Shown here: one piece after another, positions 27,435-36,838 of the stretch | How positions within the stretch are numbered: the first letter of the stretch is position 1 | How the letters are laid out: each line of letters begins with the position of its first letter | Assembly: GCA_035403225.1 (NCBI GenBank) | Contig: DAONET010000003.1 | Coordinates: 1-64,000, forward strand | DNA from: DAIRDK01 sp035403225 | Lineage (GTDB): Bacteria > Bacteroidota > Bacteroidia > Bacteroidales > FEN-979 | Direction of reading: 5' to 3' | DNA length: 64,000 bases | Notes under the pieces: generated by a model | The model's input: the letters and a program-made list of their open reading frames with translations, nothing else | Database searches by the model: none | What the model was told of the DNA's origin: nothing | Made by a program: the position numbers and the translations under genes

Positions 27435-28562
27435 TTATCTGTCAATATCAGGAATAACCAGGTCAAGGGAGCCAAAAATGGCGATCAGGTCTGCGATCTT
27501 GAAGCCGCTGGTGATTTTATTCAGGACTCCCAGGTTGCAGAATCCCGGGGAACGGAATTTCATCCGGTACGGGTTCTTATTGCCATCGCTGATGACATAC
27601 ACACCCAGCACTCCACGGGCTGTTTCCACACGCTCGAAATATTCGCCGGCCGGGAGTTTGATGATCGGCTTCATCTTCGCGGAATAATCGCCGGCAGGAA
27701 TGTTGTCGATCAGCTGCTCAATAATGTTCATGGATTCCCGCATTTCGTGCATCCTGACCATATAACGGGCGAAGGTGTCGCCTTCGGGGATGAGGACTTC
27801 GTTAAATGTAACTTTATCGTATGCGCTGTAAGGATGATGTTTTCTTACGTCGCAGGATAATCCCGAAGCGCGTGCCGTCGGGCCCGTCACTCCCCAGTCA
27901 ATCGCATCTTCTTTCGTCAGAATCCCGACATTTTTGGTACGTTGCTGGAAGATGACATTGCCGGTAAGAATGCGGTCATATTCTTTAATTTTCTTGCGGA
28001 AATACTTGATAAAGGCTTTGGTATTTTTCTGAAATTCAGGGTGAATATCCCTCATCAGTCCACCGGGGGTATAATAGCTCTGCAGCATACGGCCACCGGT
28101 TGATTGTTCGAAGATATCCAGAACCTTTTCGCGGTCGCGGAACCCGTACATGTAACAAGTAGTAGCTCCAAGGTCATTGGCAAAGGTACCGAAGAACAGC
28201 TGGTGCGAGGCGATACGGTTAAGCTCATCCATAATGGTCCGGATATACTTAACACGTTCGGGAACCTCAACTTCCAGGGCATTTTCCACGAGCAGGCAAA
28301 CCGCGTGGTTATTCATGTGTGCCGAGAGATAATCCATCCGGTCGGTAAGATGGATGATCTGCGGATAAGTGTCCTTCTCGCACATCTTTTCGATACCCCG
28401 GTGGATATAACCGCAATGGGGTTGGAGGTTTTCCACGATCTCACCTTTCAGTGAAACCACCAGCCGGAGTACCCCGTGAGTCGATGGATGCTGGGGCCCG
28501 ATATTAATATGGTAATCCTGCACCTCGATATCTTGCACCCGGGAATTGATTATTTCTTCCAT
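27435..28562 (-). CDS. nuoD: Complex I subunit D (49-kDa homologue)
   Basis: A 375-residue subunit related to hydrogenase large subunits but lacking their Ni-binding Cys pairs. It begins with the quinone-site motif INIGPQHPSTHG (21-32) and ends with the conserved C-terminal DLVIPDIDR. NuoC and NuoD are separate genes here, unlike the fused nuoCD of Bacteroides and E. coli. It lies 3 nt after nuoC. Confidence 0.96.
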   Translation of the reverse strand: MEEIINSRVQDIEVQDYHINIGPQHPSTHGVLRLVVSLKGEIVENLQPHCGYIHRGIEKMCEKDTYPQIIHLTDRMDYLSAHMNNHAVCLLVENALEVEVPERVKYIRTIMDELNRIASHQLFFGTFANDLGATTCYMYGFRDREKVLDIFEQSTGGRMLQSYYTPGGLMRDIHPEFQKNTKAFIKYFRKKIKEYDRILTGNVIFQQRTKNVGILTKEDAIDWGVTGPTARASGLSCDVRKHHPYSAYDKVTFNEVLIPEGDTFARYMVRMHEMRESMNIIEQLIDNIPAGDYSAKMKPIIKLPAGEYFERVETARGVLGVYVISDGNKNPYRMKFRSPGFCNLGVLNKITSGFKIADLIAIFGSLDLVIPDIDR

Positions 28563-28565
28563 ACG

Positions 28566-29024
28566 TTACAGTTCAACGATATTAACCTCATCAACATAGT
28601 CTTTGCGCAAGGGGTACCCTACCCAGTCTTCGGCAAGGAAGATTCTGCGCATGTCGGGATGACCCTTGAAAAAGATCCCGAACAAGTCGAAAACTTCCAT
28701 CTCATGCAGGATCGCCCCACTCCATATATCACTCAGTGTATCGAAACAGGGCTTTTCGCGGTCAGTGGTCTTCACCTTGACTTCCAGCATGTGCTTCTGT
28801 TTCGTGGATTCGAAAAGATAAACCACCCCGAGTTCCTTCCCCCAATCTACTCCGGAAAGACAAAGCAGCGAATCGAACAAAAGGTCAGGGTCGTTTTTCA
28901 GCTGAAGCGCCAGGGCATGGAGATTATCAGCCGCGACGGTAACAGCCGTGAAATCTCTGGTCTCTTCCGATTGCAATCCCGGAACGAGTCCCAGTACTTT
29001 CTCTTTAAGTTTTTCTCTGTCCAT
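28566..29024 (-). CDS. nuoC: Complex I subunit C (30-kDa homologue)
   Basis: A 152-residue peripheral subunit with the family signature around FDLFGIFFKGHPDMRRIFL and GYPLRKDY at the C-terminus. It has no cofactors and stabilises the NuoB-D-I connection. It is separated from nuoB by 62 nt and from nuoD by 3 nt. Confidence 0.94.
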   Translation of the reverse strand: MDREKLKEKVLGLVPGLQSEETRDFTAVTVAADNLHALALQLKNDPDLLFDSLLCLSGVDWGKELGVVYLFESTKQKHMLEVKVKTTDREKPCFDTLSDIWSGAILHEMEVFDLFGIFFKGHPDMRRIFLAEDWVGYPLRKDYVDEVNIVEL

Positions 29025-29086
29025 TTTATAGTATTTACTTTCTGGTCTGAAAAGAAAAAAAACAGTCTGACAAAGTCAATCTGTTT

Positions 29087-29632
29087 TTATTTTCTTATGG
29101 AAGGGAACATGGTCGTGAGCTTGATTTTCCGTTGAAGTTGCATAATACCATATATAAAGGCTTCAGGCCGGACCGGACAACCCGGGATATAAACGTCAAC
29201 CGGCACAATCCAGTCAGCTCCACGAACTACATGATAAGAATTGTAGAAAAACGGTCCTCCGGAAATGGCACAAGCGCCCATGGCAATAACATATTTTGGT
29301 TCAGCCATTTCGTCATAAAGACGTTTCATAACCGGAGCCATCTTGTTCACGACGGTGCCGGCTATGATAAGGACGTCGGCCTGACGGGGGCTGGCCCTGA
29401 AAACTTCGATCCCGAACCGGGCAAAATCATGCCGGGCAGCGGAGGCCGCCATCATCTCAATCCCGCAACAACTGGTTGCAAAGGTCAAAGGCCAGATGGA
29501 ATTGGAACGACCCCAGTCAACAATATCATCCAGTTTGGCGAGTACAATGTTACCACCTTTCTTACGGAACGATTCCAGGGTTTCGTTATCCTTGAAATCT
29601 TCCGTTTTCATGCTCTTAATCTTTATACCCAT
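29087..29632 (-). CDS. nuoB: Complex I subunit B (N2 cluster)
   Basis: A 181-residue subunit with all four ligands of the N2 [4Fe-4S] cluster: adjacent Cys55-Cys56 (TSCCGIEM), Cys121 (GACAISGG) and Cys152 (PGCPVRPEAF). It passes electrons to quinone. The ATG at 29632 overlaps nuoA by 10 nt; a second in-frame ATG at 29611 would avoid the overlap. Confidence 0.96.
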   Translation of the reverse strand: MGIKIKSMKTEDFKDNETLESFRKKGGNIVLAKLDDIVDWGRSNSIWPLTFATSCCGIEMMAASAARHDFARFGIEVFRASPRQADVLIIAGTVVNKMAPVMKRLYDEMAEPKYVIAMGACAISGGPFFYNSYHVVRGADWIVPVDVYIPGCPVRPEAFIYGIMQLQRKIKLTTMFPSIRK

Positions 29633-29973
29633 TTAAGTGCTCCTTTCCTCCAGGCATACAACAGTCCAAGACCTAATACAGTAAAGAAAATCACGATCTC
29701 GACAAACCCTGTCATTCCGGTTTGTTTCATGACGACCGCCCATGGGAAAATAAAGACGGCTTCAACATCAAACACCAGGAAAATGATCGCAAACAGGTAA
29801 TAACCAACGTTGAACTGCAACCAGGTCAACCCTTCGGTCTGGATACCGCATTCGTACGGGTCGAATTTTTGAGGATTTGATGAAGAGGGGGCACAATAGT
29901 GGGCGAAAATCAGTGCGAATGCTACCAGGAATGCGCCCACAATGAAAAACAAGATCAAACTTTCAGGAGTCAT
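29623..29973 (-). CDS. nuoA: Complex I subunit A
   Basis: A 116-residue three-helix membrane protein with the conserved YECGIQT (loop Cys region) and FLVFDVEAVFIFPWA segments. It is the first gene of the nuo operon, behind a -7 box at 30001-30008 with a leader of about 25 nt. Confidence 0.95.
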   Translation of the reverse strand: MTPESLILFFIVGAFLVAFALIFAHYCAPSSSNPQKFDPYECGIQTEGLTWLQFNVGYYLFAIIFLVFDVEAVFIFPWAVVMKQTGMTGFVEIVIFFTVLGLGLLYAWRKGALKWV

Positions 29974-30000
29974 AGTGTTAATTTATTAACAGCTGCGTGA

Positions 30001-30008
30001 CAAAGTTA
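30001..30008 (-). promoter_or_regulatory. -7 promoter box (TAACTTTG) of the nuo operon
   Basis: Minus-strand TAACTTTG fits TAnnTTTG, 28 nt upstream of the nuoA ATG. No clear -33 element is seen. Confidence 0.55.
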
Positions 30009-30163
30009 AAAAATTCCTTCGAATAAAGTGCTATCCCTTGCACAGAGAATTCTTTTTCAAGAAATTATCTGGCTGATAATCTTTCTCTTAGTATGAATTC
30101 ATCCAATACACGCCGGTTTTGGTGATCAAAGGCGGAATATTTCAGTCCCAGAGGGAAGACCAT

Positions 30164-30171
30164 TATCTTTG
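30164..30171 (+). promoter_or_regulatory. -7 promoter box (TATCTTTG) for the M14 carboxypeptidase
   Basis: TATCTTTG gives a leader of about 17 nt to the ATG at 30191. It rules out the in-frame TTG/GTG starts at 30119-30122. With the nuo box at 30001-30008, this makes a divergent promoter region of about 160 bp. Confidence 0.55.
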
Positions 30172-30190
30172 CAGGAAATTCAGAAAAAAG

Positions 30191-32047
30191 ATGTTACATC
30201 GTTGCGTACAAACCGGTTTGATCCTGGTCTTTCTTCTGTTCCACCTCACGGGCCGGACACAGGGCAGGCAACCGACCGATTCCGGAAGTACGATGACAAG
30301 CTGCCGGAGTGCCTACCTTGTTCCACCCGGCTATCATTCCTATGAAGAGATTATCGCCCTTGCTGACAGTCTTGCTGAACATTTTCCTTCGATCTGCCGG
30401 AAAGTGCAGTACGGAACCTCCATCGAAGGACGGGAACTTGTTGCGTTGAAAATCAGTGATAATCCGGAAATAAACGAGACGGAGCCGGAAGTGATTTTCG
30501 ACGGCGGATGTCATGGAGATGAGATCGGTGGGGCCGAGAACCTGATCAGGTTTGCCCGGGATCTTTGCCTGGGATATGGCGCCGATACGCTCATCACCGG
30601 GCTTATCGACAGCCGGGAAATCTGGTTATACCTGATGGTCAACCCCGACGGACGGGTCCACATGAGCCGGTTCAATGCCTCCATGGTAGACCTCAACCGC
30701 GATTACGGATTTATGGACGATCTTTCCGGCGGAAGTACTGGACCCTATTCTCAACCGGAAACCAAAGCCTTGCGAAACTGCATCCTCGATCATTGTTTCT
30801 CTGTTTACATCAGTTACCACAGTGGCATGCAGCAGGCTGCTTACCCGTGGGCATACCGGAAAGAGTCGGCCCCCGACATGCCGAACTTCTGGACATTGTC
30901 AAAGAACTATGCTGAAACCAGTCTTTACTCCTATCTTGAATACGGGCAATCGTACACCATCATGTACCAAACCAACGGGATGTCGGTAGATTTTGCCTAT
31001 GGTACGGCAGGGTTGTGCTGTTTTACGTTGGAATTGTCGGTCGATAAACGACCTTCCGATCCGCTTCAGTATTACGCCCTGAATTATCCGGCCATGCTGG
31101 AGATAATCCGGCAATCGGGATGGGGCGTTGAAGGGGTGGTGACCGATTCCGTTACCGGGGCTCCGGTGGAAGCATCTGTCTACGTTGATTATTTCTACCC
31201 GGCTTATAACGATCCCGGCAATGGAGATTTTCATAAGTACCTGATTCCCGGTCACCATACCCTGAAAGTTACCGCCAACGGATACAAGACGCGGGAAGGA
31301 ATTGCTTTTACGGTTCCGGGGCAAGGGGCTGCCATCGTAAACATCTCCCTGACGCCCGATTCGGGATGGTACGCCCGACGGGTGCTCAGTTGTTATTTTC
31401 CCGAAGACAAGCCGGTGGATGAATGTTACACACCGGGGGCGTTGGGTTCTCCCGATAACATCTTTTATTCTCTGGGAAATGGCGGATGGATTATCCTGGA
31501 TATGGGTGATACCATCCCCGATATGGAAGGGGATGATCTGGCCGTTTACCAGGCAGGGTCACAGCCCGAAGGATACCGGTGCTATGCTTCCACCAGCATG
31601 GATGGACCGTGGACGCTCCTTGGCGAAGGATCCGGTAATGCCGCCTTTGATCTGAATGTCAGCGGCAGCGCCAGATATATCAAAATAACCGACGATGGCG
31701 ACAACTCCTCCTCCGGGGCGGATGCAGGTTTTGACCTTGATGCCGTGAAGGACCTTACCCCTCACCTGACTTCCGTTTCTTCAGCCCCCTCCGACCGGCC
31801 TCATCCTGCCGGCAACATGATCAGCATCTATCCCAATCCCGGTACCGGTCAATTCACGGTGCATTATAACGACCCGTCTGATGCCCGGTTTTCCGTTTCC
31901 GATCTTACCGGAAGAACGCTGGTCACCATGCAACTTACGGGTCCCGGGGCATTGCTGGATCTTTCTTCTTTCCCCGATGGCGTTTATTTTTACCGATCAG
32001 AGGCCGGCAGAACGACCGAAACCGGAATGATCCTGAAAATGCACTAA
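30191..32047 (+). CDS. Secreted M14 zinc carboxypeptidase with T9SS sorting domain
   Basis: A 618-residue exported metallopeptidase. The signal peptide occupies residues 1-25. The M14 domain (about 45-305) has zinc ligands His108-x-x-Glu111 (CHGDE) and His210 (SYHSG), substrate motifs NPDGR (151-155) and DLNRDYG (167-173), and catalytic Glu281 (TLELS). A carboxypeptidase regulatory-like beta-sandwich follows (GVEGVVTDSVTGAPVEA, from 312), then a jelly-roll-like segment. A type A T9SS C-terminal domain begins at ISIYPNPGTGQF and has the usual LDLSSFPDGVYFYR core. It should be carried across the outer membrane by T9SS and degrade peptides at the cell surface or outside. Confidence 0.9.
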   Translation: MLHRCVQTGLILVFLLFHLTGRTQGRQPTDSGSTMTSCRSAYLVPPGYHSYEEIIALADSLAEHFPSICRKVQYGTSIEGRELVALKISDNPEINETEPEVIFDGGCHGDEIGGAENLIRFARDLCLGYGADTLITGLIDSREIWLYLMVNPDGRVHMSRFNASMVDLNRDYGFMDDLSGGSTGPYSQPETKALRNCILDHCFSVYISYHSGMQQAAYPWAYRKESAPDMPNFWTLSKNYAETSLYSYLEYGQSYTIMYQTNGMSVDFAYGTAGLCCFTLELSVDKRPSDPLQYYALNYPAMLEIIRQSGWGVEGVVTDSVTGAPVEASVYVDYFYPAYNDPGNGDFHKYLIPGHHTLKVTANGYKTREGIAFTVPGQGAAIVNISLTPDSGWYARRVLSCYFPEDKPVDECYTPGALGSPDNIFYSLGNGGWIILDMGDTIPDMEGDDLAVYQAGSQPEGYRCYASTSMDGPWTLLGEGSGNAAFDLNVSGSARYIKITDDGDNSSSGADAGFDLDAVKDLTPHLTSVSSAPSDRPHPAGNMISIYPNPGTGQFTVHYNDPSDARFSVSDLTGRTLVTMQLTGPGALLDLSSFPDGVYFYRSEAGRTTETGMILKMH

Positions 32048-32052
32048 TTTTG
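32045..32052 (+). promoter_or_regulatory. -7 promoter box (TAATTTTG) for the DUF3109 gene
   Basis: TAATTTTG overlaps the stop codon of the preceding peptidase gene and gives a leader of about 26 nt to the ATG at 32081. Confidence 0.5.
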
Positions 32053-32080
32053 CAAGCTGGCTGCTGAATACTCTTATACG

Positions 32081-32635
32081 ATGATCACCCTTGATAATAC
32101 CTTAATATCTGATGACCTCAAAGAGGTCTGTTTTTTCTGTGACCTGAAGAAATGTCATGGCGCCTGTTGCGTGGAAGGCGACGGCGGCGCTCCCCTGGAA
32201 GAAGAGGAAGTCTCGCAGTTGGAAGACTACTTTGATGAAATCCGCCCGTTCATGGAACCGGCAGGTATCATGGAAGTGGAGTCAAACGGGCTTTTTGATT
32301 ACGATGCCGAAGGAAAATTTGTAACCCCGCTCATTAATGGAAGGGAGTGTGTCTTTGTTTTTTATGATGAAGGCATTGCGGGCTGTGCCATTGAAAAAGC
32401 CTTTCTGCAGCACAGAATCCCTTTCCGGAAACCGGTTTCGTGCCATCTTTATCCCATCCGGATCACTCGTACCACTTTTTCCGATGCGTTGAATTATCAC
32501 AAATGGGATATCTGCCGGAGTGCACTGGTCAAAGGAAATAAGGAAAAAATGCCCCTCTATCTTTTCCTTGGAGACGCGTTAATCCGGAAATACGGCCGGA
32601 AATGGTACAACCGGCTCGTTAAGCTACTCCGTTAG
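32081..32635 (+). CDS. DUF3109 cysteine-rich protein (YkgJ-like)
   Basis: A 184-residue cytoplasmic protein of the DUF3109 family, widespread in Bacteroidota. The N-terminus has a metal-site-like cysteine set (Cys17, 20, 25, 29 and 30 in CFFCDLKKCHGACC), and further Cys occur at REC, GCAIE, SCHLYP and DICRSA, the arrangement of YkgJ-type zinc or iron-chelating proteins. Biochemical function is unknown. The gene overlaps the convergent ferritin gene by 17 nt at the 3' ends. Confidence 0.85.
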   Translation: MITLDNTLISDDLKEVCFFCDLKKCHGACCVEGDGGAPLEEEEVSQLEDYFDEIRPFMEPAGIMEVESNGLFDYDAEGKFVTPLINGRECVFVFYDEGIAGCAIEKAFLQHRIPFRKPVSCHLYPIRITRTTFSDALNYHKWDICRSALVKGNKEKMPLYLFLGDALIRKYGRKWYNRLVKLLR

Positions 32636-33158
32636 CCGTTCGCAGCATATCCAGGCTCGTTTTCTTCGTAACAGCCATCGCCGCGAATTCTTTATCCATC
32701 ATAAACAGACCACCTTTATCGGCTCCGGCCAGTTTAATCTGATCAAGGATCTGCCGTACGGTGCTTTCCTCTTCTATCTGTTCCGTGATGTACCACTGCA
32801 GGAAATTGGCGGTGGTAAAATCGCTCTCTTTCTGACAGATAGCATAAACCTCGTTGATCGAAGCGGTGATGTATTCTTCATGCTTCAGCACTTCCCGGAA
32901 CATTTCGGCCAGGTCATTAAAAACCTTCTGAGGTGCTTCCAACGCCTGTACCGTCGCCATTCCTCCGCGGTCATTCAGGTAATGAAGCAGTTTCAACATG
33001 TGAACCCGTTCTTCTTCCGTCTGAATGAACAGCCAGGCAGCAGCGCCGGGAAACCCGTTCTGTTCGGCCCATGAAGCCATGGAAAGATAAATCCGTGAAG
33101 AATGTTCTTCCTTTTTGATCTGTTCATTGATCGCCTTTTCTACATTTTTTGAAATCAT
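32619..33158 (-). CDS. ftnA: Ferritin (non-haem iron storage)
   Basis: A 179-residue ferritin of the bacterial FtnA type. All ferroxidase-centre ligands are present: Glu17, Glu50, His53, Glu94, Gln127 and Glu130. It forms a 24-mer cage that oxidises and stores iron in the cytoplasm. The ATG at 33158 is used since the -7 box lies at 33178-33185; an ATG 14 codons earlier lies upstream of the transcription start. An iron-regulated operator was looked for and not recognised. Confidence 0.94.
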   Translation of the reverse strand: MISKNVEKAINEQIKKEEHSSRIYLSMASWAEQNGFPGAAAWLFIQTEEERVHMLKLLHYLNDRGGMATVQALEAPQKVFNDLAEMFREVLKHEEYITASINEVYAICQKESDFTTANFLQWYITEQIEEESTVRQILDQIKLAGADKGGLFMMDKEFAAMAVTKKTSLDMLRTANGVA

Positions 33159-33177
33159 AGCCGTTTTGTTTTCGTAC

Positions 33178-33185
33178 CAAATATA
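33178..33185 (-). promoter_or_regulatory. -7 promoter box (TATATTTG) for ferritin
   Basis: Minus-strand TATATTTG fits TAnnTTTG; leader about 17 nt to the ATG at 33158. It decides between the two in-frame starts. Confidence 0.6.
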
Positions 33186-33204
33186 TGAAGAATCCGACAT
33201 ACAT

Positions 33205-33234
33205 AAAACAAAGGGCAGAAAAAATATCCTGCCC
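33205..33234 (-). terminator. Rho-independent terminator of the atp operon
   Basis: On the minus strand, GGGCAG and CTGCCC form a 6-bp stem (33213-33234) with a 10-nt A/T-rich loop, followed by TTTGTTTTAT. It lies 28 nt after the atpG stop and upstream of the ferritin promoter. Confidence 0.7.
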
Positions 33235-33261
33235 TCCGTAATAAAACCTGATATCTGTGAT

Positions 33262-34149
33262 TTAGCCCTTCAGCGCTTCGGCGCCCGAAACGATCTCGAG
33301 GAGTTCGTTGGTAATGGCTGCCTGACGAGCTTTGTTGTATGAAATCTGAAGATTACGAAGCAGATCCCTGGCATTATCTGTTGCCTGCTGCATAGCCGTC
33401 ATACGGGCCCCTTGTTCAGAGGCGAAGGAATCGAGGACCGCCTTATGGAACTGGATACGTAACGATTTGGGTAACAGTTCTTTCAGCAGAATTTCCTGGT
33501 TGGGTTCGAAGATATAGTCAGCTGCCACCTTTTTCCCGGTCCCGGCAGGAGTTTCCTGTGGAAGCACAGGCAGGTACTGCTCCCGGATGAGTCGTTGGGT
33601 AGCTGCATTTTTAAACTGATTATACACCAGAACGATTCTGTCGTATTCTTTATTAACAAAGGCTTTCATCAGTTTTTCGGCAAAACCGGAAACATTTTCG
33701 TATGAAACATTCTCATAGATCTCATCCCACGAGTCTGCAACATTGAATTTCCGTTTTTTGAAGAATTCCGTAGCTTTTCTTCCGACAGTGATCAAAGTCA
33801 CGTTATTTTGGCGGTACTGTTCTCCGTATTGTTCCGTCATCATCTGCTGTGCAGCTTTGATGATATTGGAATTGAATGCACCGCAAAGTCCGCGGCTGGA
33901 AGTAAATACCACCAGGAGGATCCGGTTTGGTTTACGATCTTCGGAATATACGCTTCCGGTCCCGTTTTCTGCCGATGCGCTCAGGTTTTGCATGATTTCA
34001 CGCAATTTGGCGGCATACGGCCGAAGTTTGAGGATGGCATTTTGAGCTCTCCTCAACTTCGAAGCAGCCACCATTCGCATCGCGTTGGTGATCTGCTGTG
34101 TCGATTTGACCGACACTATACGTATCCGAACCTCTTTCAGTCCCGGCAT
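33262..34149 (-). CDS. atpG: ATP synthase F1 gamma subunit
   Basis: A 295-residue central-stalk subunit. The N-terminal helix (RIRIVSVKSTQQITNAMRMVAASKLRRA) and the C-terminal helix (RMTAMQQATDNARDLLRNL) that form the coiled-coil rotor shaft are both intact. An SSRGLCGAFNSNI segment marks the Rossmann-like domain. It is the last gene of the operon, followed by a terminator. Confidence 0.96.
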   Translation of the reverse strand: MPGLKEVRIRIVSVKSTQQITNAMRMVAASKLRRAQNAILKLRPYAAKLREIMQNLSASAENGTGSVYSEDRKPNRILLVVFTSSRGLCGAFNSNIIKAAQQMMTEQYGEQYRQNNVTLITVGRKATEFFKKRKFNVADSWDEIYENVSYENVSGFAEKLMKAFVNKEYDRIVLVYNQFKNAATQRLIREQYLPVLPQETPAGTGKKVAADYIFEPNQEILLKELLPKSLRIQFHKAVLDSFASEQGARMTAMQQATDNARDLLRNLQISYNKARQAAITNELLEIVSGAEALKG

Positions 34150-34158
34150 GCTGTAATA

Positions 34159-35748
34159 TTATTTTTTCTCTTCGTATTTCTTTGAAATATCCACTGCGAC
34201 TTTTTCCATGATGGCTACATCTTCGTCCGGGAGTTTCCCTTCCAGCAGATGTTGCAAGACGTCCTGATGATGAATCGTCAGGAAATTCAGATATTCCGTT
34301 TCAAAATTAGTGACTCTTTTCACCGGTATATTCCTGAGCAGTCCGCGTGTACCACAGAAGATGATCGCAATCTGTTGTTCTACGGGCATGGGAGCATACT
34401 GTGGTTGTTTCAGAATTTCCACGTTACGTGCTCCTTTTTCAAGAACGGCTTTGGTGGAGGCATCGAGGTCGGATCCGAACTTGGCAAATGCTTCGAGTTC
34501 GCGGTATTCGGCCTGGTCGAGTTTCAGGGTACCTGCCACTTTCTTCATGGATTTGATCTGTGCTTTTCCACCGACCCGTGACACGGAGATCCCGACATTG
34601 ATAGCCGGCCGGATACCCGCATTAAAGAGGTTGGTTTCGAGGAAGATCTGACCATCGGTGATCGAGATCACGTTGGTCGGGATATAGGCTGACACATCAC
34701 CGGCCTGTGTTTCGATGATAGGAAGTGCCGTGAGTGATCCGCCTCCTTTCACCAGATGTTGGATGCTGGCGGGTAAATCATTCATGTTGCGAGCGATATC
34801 ATCCGAAGAAATGATTCTGGCGGCGCGTTCCAGCAAGCGTGAATGGAGGTAAAACACGTCACCCGGGTAAGCTTCACGTCCGGGTGGGCGGCGCAGCAAC
34901 AGGGAGACTTCGCGGTAAGCAACAGCCTGTTTCGAGAGGTCGTCGTAGATCACGAGGGCGGAGCGTCCTGAATCCCGAAAGAATTCGCCGATAGCGGCCC
35001 CGGTGAAGGGAGCATAGAATTGCATAGCGGCCGGTTCGGAAGCGGTTGCTGCAACGACCACGGTATATGCCATCGCACCTTTTTCTTCGAGTGTTCTGAC
35101 GATATTGGCCACGGTAGAACCCTTTTGGCCGACTGCCACATAGATGCAATAGACCGGGTCACCTTTTTCAAAATTCTTTTTCTGGTTGATGATGGTATCG
35201 ATCGCGATAGCGGTTTTACCCGTCTGACGGTCGCCGATGATCAATTCACGCTGTCCGCGTCCGATGGGGATCATGGCATCAACAGCCTTGAGTCCTGTTT
35301 GCAATGGTTGGTTTACCGGCTGGCGGAAAATGACTCCCGGCGCTTTGCGTTCGAGGGGCATTTCATAGCGGGGGCCTTCGATCTTTCCTTTTCCATCGAT
35401 GGGATCACCCAGGGTTGTGATGACACGTCCGAGAAGACCTTCACCTACTTCGATGGAAGCGATCTTGCGGGTACGGCGGGCAATATCGCCTTCTTTGATT
35501 TCGACGGATTCACCCAGCAACACGGCGCCGACGTTATCCTCTTCGAGGTTAAGCACAATCGCTTTCAGGCCGTTTTTCTCAAATTCGATCAATTCGCCCG
35601 ATTCGGCGTTATTCAGTCCGTAGATGCGTGCAATTCCGTCACCCACCGTCAAGACTGTTCCGATCTCCTCCAGTTCTGCTTCATTCTGATATCCTGCCAG
35701 TTCTTTGCGAAGGATAGCGGTAATTTCAGCGGGTTTTATCTGTGCCAT
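34159..35748 (-). CDS. atpA: ATP synthase F1 alpha subunit
   Basis: A 529-residue alpha subunit. The P-loop GDRQTGKT is at about 175-182. A PGREAYPGDVFYLHSRLLERAA segment and the arginine-finger region VSRVGGKAQ are present. It forms the F1 hexamer with beta, whose gene is not in this window. It begins 1 nt after the atpH stop. Confidence 0.97.
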   Translation of the reverse strand: MAQIKPAEITAILRKELAGYQNEAELEEIGTVLTVGDGIARIYGLNNAESGELIEFEKNGLKAIVLNLEEDNVGAVLLGESVEIKEGDIARRTRKIASIEVGEGLLGRVITTLGDPIDGKGKIEGPRYEMPLERKAPGVIFRQPVNQPLQTGLKAVDAMIPIGRGQRELIIGDRQTGKTAIAIDTIINQKKNFEKGDPVYCIYVAVGQKGSTVANIVRTLEEKGAMAYTVVVAATASEPAAMQFYAPFTGAAIGEFFRDSGRSALVIYDDLSKQAVAYREVSLLLRRPPGREAYPGDVFYLHSRLLERAARIISSDDIARNMNDLPASIQHLVKGGGSLTALPIIETQAGDVSAYIPTNVISITDGQIFLETNLFNAGIRPAINVGISVSRVGGKAQIKSMKKVAGTLKLDQAEYRELEAFAKFGSDLDASTKAVLEKGARNVEILKQPQYAPMPVEQQIAIIFCGTRGLLRNIPVKRVTNFETEYLNFLTIHHQDVLQHLLEGKLPDEDVAIMEKVAVDISKKYEEKK

Positions 35749-35749
35749 A

Positions 35750-36310
35750 TCAGAATTCTTTAATATATAAGTTAACTTTTGCGATGCTCCTCTTCAGCCG
35801 TTCAATCTGATGGCTGACGGATGCATCGTATTGTTTATCTTTCCAGTAGAGTACGAAGCCTCCGATAAGTTCCGGATCAACCGTACCAGAGATATCGACC
35901 GTTGCCCGGGAGTAGTTCGTCATGATCTCAATGATCCGCTTGCGTGATTCTTCTGTAAGCGGGGCGGCTGATTTGAAGGTGACCGGGAGGATATTCATAT
36001 AATCCTGATACTGTTCGACAAATTCGGCGGCTATTTCGGGGATAAATGGTTCTCTTCTCCTTCTGACAAGCAGAATCATGAAAGAGAGGGTCAATTCCGA
36101 GATCTCTTTTGAAAACAGGCCCGTGATGATCTTTTCCTTTTTTTTGGTTTGAATGATCGGGCTTTTGAGTAACAACCGGAAGTCTTTGCTTTCCCTGCAG
36201 ACATTATTCAGGAGCAGTACATCCTTGTACACCGCTTCCAGTGATTGCTGTTCAACGGCAAATTCGAACAGCGACCTGGCATATCTGACGGAGACCTGTG
36301 TACTCTTCAT
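35750..36310 (-). CDS. atpH: ATP synthase F1 delta subunit
   Basis: A 186-residue OSCP/delta subunit: an N-terminal six-helix domain (ARSLFEFAVEQ, then ESKDFRLLLKSPII) and a C-terminal domain ending GGFVLYWKDKQYDASV, close to the usual IGG-ksp pattern. It links F1 to the peripheral stalk. It lies 10 nt after atpF. Confidence 0.93.
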   Translation of the reverse strand: MKSTQVSVRYARSLFEFAVEQQSLEAVYKDVLLLNNVCRESKDFRLLLKSPIIQTKKKEKIITGLFSKEISELTLSFMILLVRRRREPFIPEIAAEFVEQYQDYMNILPVTFKSAAPLTEESRKRIIEIMTNYSRATVDISGTVDPELIGGFVLYWKDKQYDASVSHQIERLKRSIAKVNLYIKEF

Positions 36311-36320
36311 CGGTTTCGGT

Positions 36321-36815
36321 TTAATTGAATTTTACTTCGTCAAGCAGTTGTTTGATGAATTCTTCCTGTTTTTTGGGATCAGAAAGCTCTCGTCTCAGCA
36401 GTTTTCGTGAAACCTCCAATGACATTTCGGCCAATTGGTTTTTCAGTTCCGTCATGGCAGCCATTTTCTCATTATTGATGCTTTCCCTGGCGGCCTGGAC
36501 GATACGGGTTGCTTCTTCAGAGCCTTTTACGCGTGATTCTTCGATGATGCTGTCGCGCACTTTCCGCGCATCAGCCAGGATGACATCACGTTCGTTCTTT
36601 GCTTCCCGGAGCAACTGTTCATTGCTGAACTTCAACTGTTTCATTTCTTCCCTGGCCTGATCAGCAGCGTGAAGCGCATCATGGATGGACGTTTCGCGCT
36701 CTTTCAGAGCCTTCATGATTGGTTTCCAGGCAAATTTCCCCAGGATGAACACCAGCAAAAGAAACGACAGTGTCATCCAGAAAATCAGTCCCAAACCCGG
36801 CGTGATCAGTTCCAT
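36321..36815 (-). CDS. atpF: ATP synthase F0 b subunit
   Basis: A 164-residue peripheral-stalk subunit. One N-terminal membrane helix (about 8-26) is followed by a long charged coiled coil (KALKERETSIHDALHAADQAREEMKQ onward). A single b gene is seen, so the stalk should be a homodimer. It is separated from atpE by 114 nt holding a strong hairpin. Confidence 0.94.
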   Translation of the reverse strand: MELITPGLGLIFWMTLSFLLLVFILGKFAWKPIMKALKERETSIHDALHAADQAREEMKQLKFSNEQLLREAKNERDVILADARKVRDSIIEESRVKGSEEATRIVQAARESINNEKMAAMTELKNQLAEMSLEVSRKLLRRELSDPKKQEEFIKQLLDEVKFN

Positions 36816-36838
36816 AATCTTTTATTTTTTTTGTTAAA

